From positions 1 through 64,000 of the forward strand of contig VHCJ01000001.1 in assembly GCA_016871755.1 (NCBI GenBank): 64,000 bases of DNA, in the 5' to 3' direction. A model generated the notes under the pieces. It ran no database searches and was not told the DNA's origin. It worked only from the letters and a program-made list of their open reading frames with translations. The DNA comes from Verrucomicrobiota bacterium. GTDB taxonomy: Bacteria > Verrucomicrobiota > Verrucomicrobiia > Opitutales > Opitutaceae. This document shows positions 55,883-64,000 of this stretch, piece after piece (position 1 is the first letter of the stretch; each line of letters opens with the position of its first letter). The translations under genes were made by a program, and so were the position numbers.

Positions 55883-56900
55883 GGAGGAGACGGCGGTCGA
55901 TGGCCTGGCACGCCACGACCGCCGCGGCGCCGAAGACGTCGTGGGCGCTGGCGCCGCGGCTGATTTCCGCGGCGGGGCGGCTGAGGCCGGTGAGGATCTG
56001 GCCGTAGGCGTTCCCGCCGGCGAGGGCCTGGACGAGCTTGAAGGCAATGTTGCCGGCGTTCAGGTCGGGGAAGATGAGGACGTTGGCGCGCCCGGCAACC
56101 GGGTCGCTGAGCCGCTTGGTCGAGGCGACGACGGCGTCGAGCGCGGCGTCCGCCTGCATCTCACCGTCGATCTCCATCGGGAGCGCAGCCGCCCGCGCCT
56201 TGGCCCGGGCGAGTTCGGTCGCCAGCCGCACCTTCGCCACCGCCGGATGGGGGTGGTCGCTCTTCGAGGACCAACTCAGCATCGCCACCCGCGGGGTGGC
56301 GTCGGTGAGGTGGCGGGCGATCATCGCCGTCGACACCGCGATGTCGGCCAGTTGTTCAGCCGTGGGCTCCGGGATGACGCCGCAGTCGGCAAGGAAGAGC
56401 ACGCCGTCCGTGCCCACCGCCTTCTCCTCGAACTCGAGGATCATCAGCGACGACGCGGTCTGGACGTGTTCGAGCCGGGGGATGACCTGGAAAAGCGGGC
56501 GCAGGGCGCTGGAGGCGCTGACGGTCGCACCCGAGACGAGGGCGTCCGCCTGCCCCTCGGCCAGCATCAGGGTGGCGTAGGTGTTGGCGTCCCGCACCGC
56601 CTCCCGCGCCTCCGCAAGGGAAAGGCCCTTGGTGCGCCGGAGCTCCGCGAGGCGAGCCGCGAAGCGGGGTGCATCCTCGCTGCGGGCGGGATCAATGAGC
56701 CGCATGCCCTGAAGGTTCAGGTCGAGCCGCGCCGCCGTCTCCTTGATCAGCGCCCGCTCCCCGAGCAGCACCGGCGCCCCCATGCGGCGCGTCACCCACT
56801 GGCGCGCCGCCTGCAGGACGCGGGGGTCCGCACCTTCGGGGAACACCACCCGTTTGGGGTGTCTCTGGATGCGGTCGACGAGGAGGGGAACCAGCGGCAT
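55869..56900 (-). CDS. pta: Phosphate acetyltransferase, catalytic (short) form
   Basis: Pta interconverts acetyl-CoA and acetyl phosphate. The ATG at 56900 gives 343 residues, the length of a stand-alone PTA_PTB catalytic domain. They include RVVFPEGADPRVLQAARQWV, ADALVSGATVSASSALRPLF, LSWSSKSDHPHPAVAKVRLA, EIDGEMQADAALD and NVLIFPDLNAGNIAFKLVQA. Upstream in-frame Mets exist but add no family sequence. No acetate kinase gene is in the window. It is divergent from murJ over 141 bp. Confidence 0.95.
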   Translation of the reverse strand: MPLVPLLVDRIQRHPKRVVFPEGADPRVLQAARQWVTRRMGAPVLLGERALIKETAARLDLNLQGMRLIDPARSEDAPRFAARLAELRRTKGLSLAEAREAVRDANTYATLMLAEGQADALVSGATVSASSALRPLFQVIPRLEHVQTASSLMILEFEEKAVGTDGVLFLADCGVIPEPTAEQLADIAVSTAMIARHLTDATPRVAMLSWSSKSDHPHPAVAKVRLATELARAKARAAALPMEIDGEMQADAALDAVVASTKRLSDPVAGRANVLIFPDLNAGNIAFKLVQALAGGNAYGQILTGLSRPAAEISRGASAHDVFGAAAVVACQAIDRRLLHGNA

Positions 56901-57041
56901 GGCGGAAATCCAACGGCGGCGGAGCATCGGGCCGGAGGCCGCCGCCGTCAACCCCGCCACCGCGATGCACCCCGCCATCGGCCGGGCGAGCCCCGCCTCC
57001 GCTCTTGCTAACCTGCGCCGCCGACCCGAGAACCATCGGTC

Positions 57042-58628
57042 GTGCCGTCGAGTCTAAGAAACATCAGCGTCGTCTCCGCCACGACCATGGTCTCGCGGGT
57101 GCTCGGGCTGGTGCGCGACTCCCTCACCGCCGCGGTCTTCGGCGCGAGCGCCTTGGCCAGCGCGTTCTTCACGGCGTTCACGCTGCCCAACCTCTTCCGT
57201 CGCCTCCTGGGTGAGGGCGCGCTGACCGCGGCCTTCATCCCGGTGCTGACGGAGGAGATGCGCTCCGGTGGTCCGGATCAGGCCCACCGCTTGGTCAGCC
57301 AGGTGGCCACCTGGCTGCTGGCCGTCACGGGCCTGATCGTGGCCGGCGCGATGGTGCTGTTGTCGCTGGCGCCGCAGGCGCTGGCGCTCACCGGAAGCCT
57401 CGGCCCCGCGGGCGACACCGCCGCGCGCTGGCTGCTCGCGGCCGAGCTCGCCCTCTGGCTCTTTCCCTACCTGATCTTCGTCTGCCTCGCCGCCGCCTTC
57501 AGCGCCGCGCTCCAGACCTTCCACCGCTTCCTTGAGCCGGCGCTCTCGCCGATCTGGCTGAACTGCGCCATGATTGGGCTGCTGGGTTTCTCGGCGGTCG
57601 CGCACCCCGGGGCTTCGCCGCAGGAACACATGCGCTGGCTCTGCGCGGGGGTCCTGCTCGGCGGCTTCCTGCAGATGCTCGTCCCCGCTCTCGCCCTGCG
57701 CCGCTTCGGGTGGCGACCCCGCCTCGACTTCACCGCCAGCCCGCGCGTCCGCTCCATCATCGGGTTGATGGGACCCACGGTGTTCGGATCCGCGATCTAC
57801 CTCATCAACCTCGCCGTCTCCCGGCTGATCGGCCTGTCGCTTGATGACGCGTCCGTGACGCTGCTCAACCTCGCCACGCGGCTGATGGAGCTGCCGATCG
57901 GGGTCTTCGCCGTGGCCGTGACCACGGTCGTCTTTCCCTTGATCTCCAGGCACGCGGCCGCGGGGGCGTGGGATGACCTCGCCTCCGCCTACCAGCGTGG
58001 CATGCGGCTCATCCTCGCCCTCAACATCCCCGCCGCCGTCGGCCTCGCGCTCCTCGCCAGCCCGATCATCCGCATGCTGTTCCAGCGGGGAGCGTTCTCC
58101 GCCGGCGACACCGCCGCCATGGCACCGGTCCTCGCCGTGTTCGCCATCGGCCTGCCGTTCCTGTCCTTCGTCAATCTCGCCCTCCGCGCCTTCTATGCCC
58201 GGCAGGACACGCGCACGCCGGTGCGCGCCGCCGTGCTCAGCTTCGTCGTCAACCTCGCCCTCAGCCTCGCCCTCATGGAACCCGCCGGCACCCTCGGTCT
58301 CGCCATCGCCGGCACGGTTTCGACCGGGGTGCAGGCGTGGTTCCTGCAGTCGCGGCTCACGCGGCTGCAGGCGGGACTGGCCTTCCATCACCTGCTGGGG
58401 GACACGTCGCGGATCGTGCTCGCCGCCGCCGTGATGGGCGGCGCCGTCCTCGGGCTGCAACGGGTGTTGCCAGCGTCCGGATCTCTCGCCGCCGATCTCC
58501 GCCTGACGCTGGTGGCGATCCTCACCGCCGTCCCGCTCTACGCGGCACTGCTCTGGCTGTTGCGCTTCGAGGGTCGGGCGGAGGCCGTCGCCGCGCTGCG
58601 CAGCGCGTTCCGGCGGCGCGTGTCCTGA
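57042..58628 (+). CDS. murJ: Lipid II flippase MurJ (MviN)
   Basis: MurJ is the MOP-superfamily flippase that carries lipid II across the inner membrane. It has 528 residues and about fourteen helices. The N-terminal SATTMVSRVLGLVRDSLTAA and LPNLFRRLLGEGALTAAFIP carry the essential Arg residues of the central cavity. IIRMLFQRGAFSAGDTA and ALRAFYARQDTRTPVRAA are further family blocks. The start is GTG at 57042. It lies outside the dcw cluster, as is common. Confidence 0.95.
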   Translation: MPSSLRNISVVSATTMVSRVLGLVRDSLTAAVFGASALASAFFTAFTLPNLFRRLLGEGALTAAFIPVLTEEMRSGGPDQAHRLVSQVATWLLAVTGLIVAGAMVLLSLAPQALALTGSLGPAGDTAARWLLAAELALWLFPYLIFVCLAAAFSAALQTFHRFLEPALSPIWLNCAMIGLLGFSAVAHPGASPQEHMRWLCAGVLLGGFLQMLVPALALRRFGWRPRLDFTASPRVRSIIGLMGPTVFGSAIYLINLAVSRLIGLSLDDASVTLLNLATRLMELPIGVFAVAVTTVVFPLISRHAAAGAWDDLASAYQRGMRLILALNIPAAVGLALLASPIIRMLFQRGAFSAGDTAAMAPVLAVFAIGLPFLSFVNLALRAFYARQDTRTPVRAAVLSFVVNLALSLALMEPAGTLGLAIAGTVSTGVQAWFLQSRLTRLQAGLAFHHLLGDTSRIVLAAAVMGGAVLGLQRVLPASGSLAADLRLTLVAILTAVPLYAALLWLLRFEGRAEAVAALRSAFRRRVS

Positions 58629-58640
58629 CCCCGTTCACCG

Positions 58641-59606
58641 ATGAAGCGCCGTCCCGATGGCTTCCTGCTCTCGATGCTCGTCGTGCTGGCGCTGGCGTGG
58701 CTGTTTCCGGAGCCGGGGGCGCGCGGAGGCTGGCTGCGACCCGAGATCCTGACCAAGGTCGGGGTGGCGCTGATCTTCTTCCTGCACGGCGCCGCCCTGC
58801 CGCTGGCGGCGCTGAAGGCCGGGACGCTGCGCTGGCCGCTGCATGTCGTGGTTCAGCTCACGACCTTCCTCGTGTTCCCGCTGCTGGGGCTGCTCATCGT
58901 CGCGCTGGCCGGTCCGGTGCTCGGTCCGGACCTGCGCCTCGGAGTGTTCTACCTCTGCGCCCTGCCTTCGACCGTCTCGTCATCAATCGCCTTCACCGCG
59001 GCGGCCCGGGGCAACGTGCCCGCTGCGGTCTTCAACGCCACGCTCTCGGGCCTGCTCGGTGTCTTCCTCACGCCGCTGTGGATCGGGGTGCTGCTCACAA
59101 CGGCAGGACAGGCGCTGCCGCTGGGCCGGGTGATCGGGGACCTCGCGCTCTGGCTCCTGCTGCCGCTGGCACTCGGGCAGGCGAGTCGGCCGCTGATCGG
59201 TGCCTTCGTCACCGCCCATCGCCGCCGCATCGGGCTGGTCGATCGGGCAACGATCCTGCTCCTTGTCTACACGTCGTTCGCCGACTCGTTTCAACAGGGC
59301 GTATGGTCCGGGCGCGGCCTTGGGCTGCTCCTTGCGCTCTCCGCCGGCGCCGTCGCGCTCTTCGCCGTGGTCGCCGCGCTGGTCGGCCGGGTCTGCGATG
59401 CCTTGGGTTTCTCCGCCGAGGACCGCATCGCCGCGATCCTTTGTGGCTCCAAGAAGACGCTCGCCTCCGGAGTGCCGATGGCGTCGCTCATCTTTGGCGC
59501 GCACCCCGCCCTCGGCGTCATCCTGCTGCCGATCATGCTGTATCACCAGTTGCAGTTGCTGATCTGCGCGTGGCTGGTCGAGCGCTGGTCGCGGCGGCCG
59601 CTCTGA
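58641..59606 (+). CDS. SBF-like (bile acid:sodium symporter-like) transporter
   Basis: A 321-residue protein with about ten transmembrane helices of the SBF-like family (YfeH/P7 type). Blocks include TKVGVALIFFLHGAALPLAA, CALPSTVSSSIAFTAAARGN, EDRIAAILCGSKKTLASGVP and the C-terminal LGVILLPIMLYHQLQLLICA. It is a secondary transporter of unknown anionic substrate; the family name does not imply bile acids. It follows murJ by 12 nt in the same direction. Confidence 0.9.
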   Translation: MKRRPDGFLLSMLVVLALAWLFPEPGARGGWLRPEILTKVGVALIFFLHGAALPLAALKAGTLRWPLHVVVQLTTFLVFPLLGLLIVALAGPVLGPDLRLGVFYLCALPSTVSSSIAFTAAARGNVPAAVFNATLSGLLGVFLTPLWIGVLLTTAGQALPLGRVIGDLALWLLLPLALGQASRPLIGAFVTAHRRRIGLVDRATILLLVYTSFADSFQQGVWSGRGLGLLLALSAGAVALFAVVAALVGRVCDALGFSAEDRIAAILCGSKKTLASGVPMASLIFGAHPALGVILLPIMLYHQLQLLICAWLVERWSRRPL

Positions 59607-59659
59607 GCGGGGCCCCGCGGCTTGCGAAGGCAGGGCGTCCATCCCAACCCCCTCCTTTC

Positions 59660-60721
59660 ATGCCCTCGCTCTTCGATCCCATCACGCTCGGCAGCCTCGC
59701 CCTGCCCAATCGCATCGTCATGGCCCCGCTCACGCGCTGCCGCGCCGGGGCCGGGCGCGTCCCGCATGCGCTCAACGCGCGCTACTACGCCCAGCGCGCG
59801 TCCGCCGGCCTGATCATTTCCGAGGCCACGGCGGTCGATCCGATGGGCGTCGGCTATCCCGACACCCCGGGAATCTGGAACGAGGAGCAGGCCGCCGGCT
59901 GGCGCGTCGTCACCGACGCCGTCCACGCCGCCGGCGGTCGGATCGTGCTGCAATTGTGGCACGTGGGCCGCATCTCGGATCCCCACTACCTTGGGGGCGC
60001 CCTTCCCGTCGCCCCTTCCGCCATCGCCCCCGCCGGAAAGGTGAGCCTGCTGCGCCCCGCCCGGCCGTTCGTCACGCCCCGCGCCCTCGCCACCGAGGAA
60101 CTCGCCGGCGTCGCTGCATCGTATCGCCGGGGCGCTCAACTCGCCCGCGAGGCCGGTTTCGACGGCGTGGAGCTTCACGGCGCAAACGGCTACTTGCTGG
60201 ATCAGTTCCTCCAGTCCTCCACCAACCAGCGCACCGACGCCTACGGTGGCTCGATCGCCGGCCGCGCGCGCTTCCCGCTCGAAGTCACCGACGCCGTGCT
60301 CTCCGTCTGGCCGGCCGACCGCGTGGGCTACCACCTCGCTCCGGCCCAGGACAGTCACGACATGCGGGACGAATCACCGCGCGAGACTTTCACCCACCTC
60401 GCCCGCGAACTCGGACGCCGCCAACTCGCCTTCCTGTGCACACGGGAGGGCCTCGGAGGGGAACGGCTCACCCCCGCGATCCGGGAGGCGTTCGGCGGGC
60501 CGGTGATCGCCAACCAGGGCTTCACTGCCGAAACGGCCCAGGCCGAACTCGACGCCGGCCGCGCCGACGCCGTGGCCTGGGGCCGTCTCTACATCGCCAA
60601 TCCGGATCTCGTCGCCCGGCTCCACCAGCGCGCCCCCCTCAACCCGCCAATCCCCGAAACCTTCTACGGCGCGCCCGGCGTGAATCCGGAAGTCGGCTAC
60701 ACCGACTATCCTTCGCTCTAG
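59660..60721 (+). CDS. Old Yellow Enzyme family alkene reductase
   Basis: An FMN-dependent NAD(P)H oxidoreductase (NemA/OYE type) of 353 residues reducing activated C=C bonds of electrophiles. FMN and substrate-binding blocks are NRIVMAPLTRCRAG, QLWHVGRISDP, the His-Gly-Ala-Asn of GVELHGANGYLLDQFLQSS, TNQRTDAYGGS and AWGRLYIANPDLV. The ATG at 59660 gives the canonical family N-terminus (LFDPITLGSLALPNRI); the longer frame overlaps the preceding transporter gene. It probably acts in detoxification of electrophiles. Confidence 0.94.
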   Translation: MPSLFDPITLGSLALPNRIVMAPLTRCRAGAGRVPHALNARYYAQRASAGLIISEATAVDPMGVGYPDTPGIWNEEQAAGWRVVTDAVHAAGGRIVLQLWHVGRISDPHYLGGALPVAPSAIAPAGKVSLLRPARPFVTPRALATEELAGVAASYRRGAQLAREAGFDGVELHGANGYLLDQFLQSSTNQRTDAYGGSIAGRARFPLEVTDAVLSVWPADRVGYHLAPAQDSHDMRDESPRETFTHLARELGRRQLAFLCTREGLGGERLTPAIREAFGGPVIANQGFTAETAQAELDAGRADAVAWGRLYIANPDLVARLHQRAPLNPPIPETFYGAPGVNPEVGYTDYPSL

Positions 60722-60759
60722 AGCGGAGGAGCGCGGCGCGGCGAGTCACCCCGCCCGGC

Positions 60760-60792
60760 GAGACGGGCTCGCGCGCGCCGCGAGCCGGTCTC
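60760..60792. terminator. Bidirectional hairpin terminator between convergent genes
   Basis: A 14-bp stem with one mismatch (GAGACGGGCTCGCG at 60760-60773 and CGCGAGCCGGTCTC at 60779-60792) encloses a 5-base loop. It lies 38 bp after the alkene reductase stop and overlaps the last codon of the convergent pseudouridine synthase gene. It is the strongest hairpin I found in the intergenic gaps. It has no U-tract on either side, so intrinsic termination would be of the GC-rich, U-less type. Confidence 0.5.
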
Positions 60793-61369
60793 ACGCACCC
60801 GGCAACGCAAGGACCGCGGTGCGCGCGACGTTGCACCACGTGCCCGGTGCCAGACCGAGCCCGGCAAGGGTCAGGCCACCGATCCTCGCCCGCACGAGCC
60901 GCAGGGTCGGATGCCCCACCGCCGCCGTCATCCGGCGCACCTGCCGGTTCCGGCCTTCCGTGAGTTCGAGCGCGATCCACGCATCGGGTACGGTCTGGCG
61001 GCGGCGGATCGGCGGATCGCGCGGCGGCAGCGACGGGGCCGGGTCAAGGCGCCACACCCGCGCCGGCCGGGTCCGATGGTCCGGCAATTCCAGGCCCCCG
61101 CGGGCGAGGCGCCGCAGCGCCGCCTCGTCCGGCACGCGCTCGACCTGCACCCAGTATTCACGGGGATGGCCGCGCTCCGGATCCAGCAGGCGGCTCACGA
61201 GGTCAGGCTCGTCCGTGAGCAGGAGCAAGCCCTCGGAGTCCGCATCAAGTCGGCCAACCGGATAGACGCGCGCTGGAAGTCCAAACTCCGCGAGGGTGCG
61301 CCACCGCGAGCCCGGCTCGGGGGTGAACTGCGAGAGGACGCCGTACGGCTTGTGCAAGGCCACGATCAC
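60791..61369 (-). CDS. rRNA pseudouridine synthase (RluE-like, RsuA family)
   Basis: The GTG at 61369 gives 192 residues, close to RluE, which makes pseudouridine 2457 in 23S rRNA. Motifs are VALHKPYGVLSQF, the catalytic Asp42 in VGRLDADSEGLLLLT and ELTEGRNRQVRRMTAAVGHP. There is no S4 domain, consistent with RluE rather than RluB or RsuA. The nearest ATG is out of frame (in GATGGC), which is why GTG is chosen. The rRNA target is inferred. Confidence 0.88.
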   Translation of the reverse strand: MIVALHKPYGVLSQFTPEPGSRWRTLAEFGLPARVYPVGRLDADSEGLLLLTDEPDLVSRLLDPERGHPREYWVQVERVPDEAALRRLARGGLELPDHRTRPARVWRLDPAPSLPPRDPPIRRRQTVPDAWIALELTEGRNRQVRRMTAAVGHPTLRLVRARIGGLTLAGLGLAPGTWCNVARTAVLALPGA

Positions 61370-61459
61370 GCCATCCGAGTAGGCGGACACTCCCCGCCCG
61401 CCGCAATCCCCGTCACCGCGGTGGTTGCCTCCCGGCCTGTCTCCCGTCACTCGTGGGGC

Positions 61460-62458
61460 ATGCGCGCCGTCCAGTTCACCGCCCTGAACCAGCTTGCCGT
61501 CACCACACTCCCCTCCCCGATCCCCGGTCCCGGCGAGGTCCGCGTCCGGCTCCGCGCCGCCGCCCTCAACCACCGCGACCTCTGGATCAAGCTGGGCCAG
61601 TACGCGGGCATCAGCTATCCGTGCACGCCCGGTTCCGATGGCGCCGGGGTGGTCGAGGGTGTGGGTCCGGGAGTCGACGGGGCGTGGATCGACCGCGAAG
61701 TGATCATCAATCCAAGCTTCGGTTGGGGCGACCGCGAGGACGCGCAGGGTCCGGACTTCTCGATCCTCGGCCTGCCCCGCCCGGGCACCCTCGCCGAGGA
61801 GATCACCGTGCCCGTCAGCCAGCTCTCCGCCCGCCCCGCGCACCTTGGCTGGACCGAGGCGGCCGCGCTGCCGCTGGCGAGCCTGACCGCGTACCGCGCG
61901 CTGTTTGCCCGCGCCCGCGTCGAACGCGGTGACCGGGTGCTCATCACTGGCATCGGCGGCGGCGTGGCCCTCGCCGCGCTCCAGTTCGCCGTCGCCCTCG
62001 GCGCGGAGACCTGGGTGACGTCGGGGTCGCCCGACAAACTCGCGCGGGCCGCGGCGCTGGGGGCGCGCCAAGGCTTCGATTACCGCGATCCCGCGTGGCC
62101 CCGGGCCGCAGTCCGCGCGGCGGGCGGCCCCTTCTCCGTGGTCGTCGACAGTGCCGGCGGTCCGGGCTTTGAGTCGCTGATCGACGTCGCCGCCCCCGGC
62201 GCCCGCATCGTCTTCTTTGGCGCCACCCACGGCAATCCACCGAGCCTGCCTTCCCGCAAGGTCTTCTGGCGTCAGCTCTCCCTCCTCGGCTCCACCATGG
62301 GCAGCCCGCGCGACTGGTCCGCCATGCTCGACTGCGTCACCACCCGCCGCATCACACCAATCGTCAGCGAAGTCTTCCCGCTGGCCGAGGCCGGCGCCGC
62401 CTTCGACCATCTCGCCGCCGCCGGGCAGTTCGGGAAGATCGTGCTGCGGATGGACTGA
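61460..62458 (+). CDS. Zinc-binding dehydrogenase-like MDR oxidoreductase
   Basis: A medium-chain dehydrogenase/reductase of 332 residues. The GroES-like N-domain has AALNHRDLWIKLGQYAG and CTPGSDGAGVVEGVG. The Rossmann domain has GDRVLITGIGGGVALAALQF. It resembles quinone-oxidoreductase or YogA-type MDRs. Structural-zinc cysteines are absent. The ATG at 61460 gives the family start MRAVQF. It is divergent from the pseudouridine synthase gene and precedes the sensor kinase by 78 bp. The substrate is unknown. Confidence 0.9.
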   Translation: MRAVQFTALNQLAVTTLPSPIPGPGEVRVRLRAAALNHRDLWIKLGQYAGISYPCTPGSDGAGVVEGVGPGVDGAWIDREVIINPSFGWGDREDAQGPDFSILGLPRPGTLAEEITVPVSQLSARPAHLGWTEAAALPLASLTAYRALFARARVERGDRVLITGIGGGVALAALQFAVALGAETWVTSGSPDKLARAAALGARQGFDYRDPAWPRAAVRAAGGPFSVVVDSAGGPGFESLIDVAAPGARIVFFGATHGNPPSLPSRKVFWRQLSLLGSTMGSPRDWSAMLDCVTTRRITPIVSEVFPLAEAGAAFDHLAAAGQFGKIVLRMD

Positions 62459-62536
62459 TCCGCGCGGATCGCCGTCTCGACGCCTTCACCCTTCGGCCCG
62501 CCGCCGTCCCACCGCCCTACGACTCACGTCCGCACC

Positions 62537-64000
62537 GTGACCCCTCCTGTCCTCGAGGCTTCGCTCTACCGGCTCGCCGCCCTCGCCACCGAGGTCGACG
62601 ATCCGGCGCTCGCGCTTCGCCGCATCCTCGAGGTCCTGATGACGCATTTCCGGGCCGACTCCGGATCAATCGCACTGCTCAACCCCGACACCGGGCGACT
62701 GGAGATCGAGGTCCAGCAGGGACTGCCCGACGACTACCGCGAGGCGACGCTGCGCCTCGGCCAAGGCATCACGGGCTGGGTCGCCTTCCACGGCAAGCCG
62801 CAGTTCGTCCCGGATGTCCACCGCGACGCGCGCTACGTACGGCTCCGGCCGAGCGTGCAGTGCGAGATCGCGGCCCCCATGGAGGAGCACGGGCAGGTGC
62901 TGGGCGTCGTCAATCTCGACAGCGACCGGCCCGATGGCTTCTCGCGCTGGGATCTCGACACGCTGATCTGCCTCACCGCGCAGGCCACCGCCGTGCTGCA
63001 GCGCCTCTGGCAGTTGCAGCAACTCCGGGGCAAGGCGCGCCAGCTCGAGTCCCTCATCGGCATCGGCCAGGCGCTCGTCGCAAAGGTCGAGGAACGCGAC
63101 CTATTTGAGACCGTCACCCGCGACGCGCGGCTGATCATGCAGGCGCGCGCCTGCGGACTGTACCTCCACGACGCCTCCCGCGGCACGCTGCGCCTGATCA
63201 CGTTCGCCAATCCCGACTCGACCGGCGCGACGCATCCGGGGCCCACCGACGACCTACCCCTGGAGACCAGTGCCATCGGGTCGGTCATCCAGACGCGCCG
63301 CGCCCTTGAGTTCGCGAACATCCAGTCCCCGGAATACGGCGAGGTCGTCGACCTGCCCGTCGACCCTCGGCTGCGCTCGCTGCTCGCAACACCTCTGGTT
63401 TTTGAGGGCGAAGTGCTCGGCGTGCTCGCAGTATTCAAGGAACACGTCCATCGCTTCAACAACGACGAGAAGCGACTGGGCGCCGCGCTCGCCTCGCTGG
63501 CGGCGGTGGCGCTGCAGAACGCGCGGCTCTACGCCCGCGTGTTCCGCAGCGAGGAGTCGCTGCGCAAGAACGAGCAACTCACGACCCTCGGACTCCTCGC
63601 CGCCGAGATCGCCCACGAGATCCGCAATCCACTCACGGTCATCAAGCTGCTCTTCGGCTACCTCAACCTCGAATTCCCCGCCGACGACCCGCGCCGCACC
63701 GACGTGCGGGTGATCGGCGAGAAACTCGACCAACTCGAGGCGATCGTTTCCCGCGTGCTGCAGTTCGGGAAGGCGCCGGCGAGCCTGCACGCCCCCTGGG
63801 TCCTCGCCGACCTCGTCGAGGACACCGCCCTCCTCATCCGGCTCAAACTGGCGCAGGGAAAGATCGCGCTCCGCGTCGCACCCATTCCACGCGACCTCGT
63901 GGTTGAGGTCCACAAGGGGCAGATCCAGCAGGTGCTGCTCAACCTGCTTTTCAACTCCACGCAGGCGATGCCGAACGGGGGCAGCATCACGCTCCGCACC
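62537..64000 (+). CDS. GAF-domain sensor histidine kinase, partial (runs off window)
   Basis: The frame opens at a GTG (62537) and is uninterrupted for 488 codons to the window edge. Two GAF domains are visible. The first, about 15-155, has LRLGQGITGWVAFHGKPQFV and CEIAAPMEEHGQVLGVVNLD. The second, about 170-330, has SLLATPLVFEGEVLGVLAVF. Then come a HisKA dimerisation helix with the phospho-acceptor His in LAAEIAHEIRNPLTV and the start of the ATPase domain with N-box QVLLNLLFNSTQAMPNGG. There is no transmembrane segment, so it is a soluble NtrB-like kinase. The response regulator would lie beyond the edge. Confidence 0.9.
   Translation, partial: MTPPVLEASLYRLAALATEVDDPALALRRILEVLMTHFRADSGSIALLNPDTGRLEIEVQQGLPDDYREATLRLGQGITGWVAFHGKPQFVPDVHRDARYVRLRPSVQCEIAAPMEEHGQVLGVVNLDSDRPDGFSRWDLDTLICLTAQATAVLQRLWQLQQLRGKARQLESLIGIGQALVAKVEERDLFETVTRDARLIMQARACGLYLHDASRGTLRLITFANPDSTGATHPGPTDDLPLETSAIGSVIQTRRALEFANIQSPEYGEVVDLPVDPRLRSLLATPLVFEGEVLGVLAVFKEHVHRFNNDEKRLGAALASLAAVALQNARLYARVFRSEESLRKNEQLTTLGLLAAEIAHEIRNPLTVIKLLFGYLNLEFPADDPRRTDVRVIGEKLDQLEAIVSRVLQFGKAPASLHAPWVLADLVEDTALLIRLKLAQGKIALRVAPIPRDLVVEVHKGQIQQVLLNLLFNSTQAMPNGGSITLRT

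Noticed and set aside
55883-56047. Longer N-terminus for the DRTGG-domain protein (start at 56047)
   Set aside because: The extra 55 residues are Ser/Pro/Arg-rich shadow translation of the overlapping pta gene.

Overview
The window is a very GC-rich, gene-dense bacterial chromosome segment. Its make-up fits a Gram-negative verrucomicrobium of the Opitutales type. This is an inference from gene content: a PerR/Fur-like regulator in front of sufCBD-sufT, a long division and cell-wall (dcw) cluster running on through obgE into pilB, a meso-DAP-type wall pathway, outer-membrane TonB and RND systems, and family-typical small proteins. Most genes lack a clear Shine-Dalgarno sequence, and many neighbours are coupled by 4-nt ATGA overlaps.

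Layout. 1-242: the end of an IS3-type insertion sequence, cut by the window edge. 455-5232 (+): a Fur/PerR-like repressor behind two tandem PerR/Fur boxes, then sufC, sufB, sufD and sufT for Fe-S cluster assembly. 5313-10217 (+): a small transaldolase and a 1375-residue protein carrying three glycosyltransferase domains. 10290-32396 (-): one long unidirectional block, which in transcription order is mraZ, rsmH, ftsL, ftsI, murE-like, mraY preceded by murF, truncated murD-like, a triple-LysM lipoprotein, ftsW, murG, murB, ddl, ftsQ, ftsA, ftsZ, obgE, a short ORF joined out of frame to pilB, a TPR lipoprotein and a LysE exporter. 32397-33189: a 793-bp non-coding stretch holding the MraZ operator and an AT-rich island. 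33190-35268 (-): a TonB-dependent receptor. 35487-48159 (+): two adjacent RND efflux operons (adaptor plus two permeases, then adaptor plus one permease) and an EamA transporter. 48184-53355 (-): rlmN, tcdA, a NadR-like kinase, pnuC, hslO and a prenyl synthase. 53377-54666 (+): two membrane proteins of unknown role. 54698-56900 (-): a two-gene split phosphotransacetylase. 57042-60721 (+): murJ, an SBF-like transporter and an Old Yellow Enzyme. 60791-61369 (-): a pseudouridine synthase. 61460-64000 (+): an MDR oxidoreductase and a GAF sensor kinase that runs off the window.

How the parts work together. The suf genes build Fe-S clusters and are probably derepressed by iron or peroxide stress through the boxes upstream of the fur-like gene. 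The dcw block supplies septal and wall synthesis under MraZ control. The most unexpected feature is inside it. murC is absent, since murG and murB overlap by 4 nt. The MurD homologue is only 280 residues and has lost its catalytic motifs and C-terminal domain. The MurE homologue keeps the fold but has lost most substrate, metal and ATP motifs. Genuine MurC, MurD and MurE must therefore be encoded elsewhere, or these two proteins have become non-catalytic. Other points worth a look are the out-of-frame pilB 5' end, the four-repeat 10-bp-period MraZ operator, the giant triple glycosyltransferase and the split Pta with inverted gene order.
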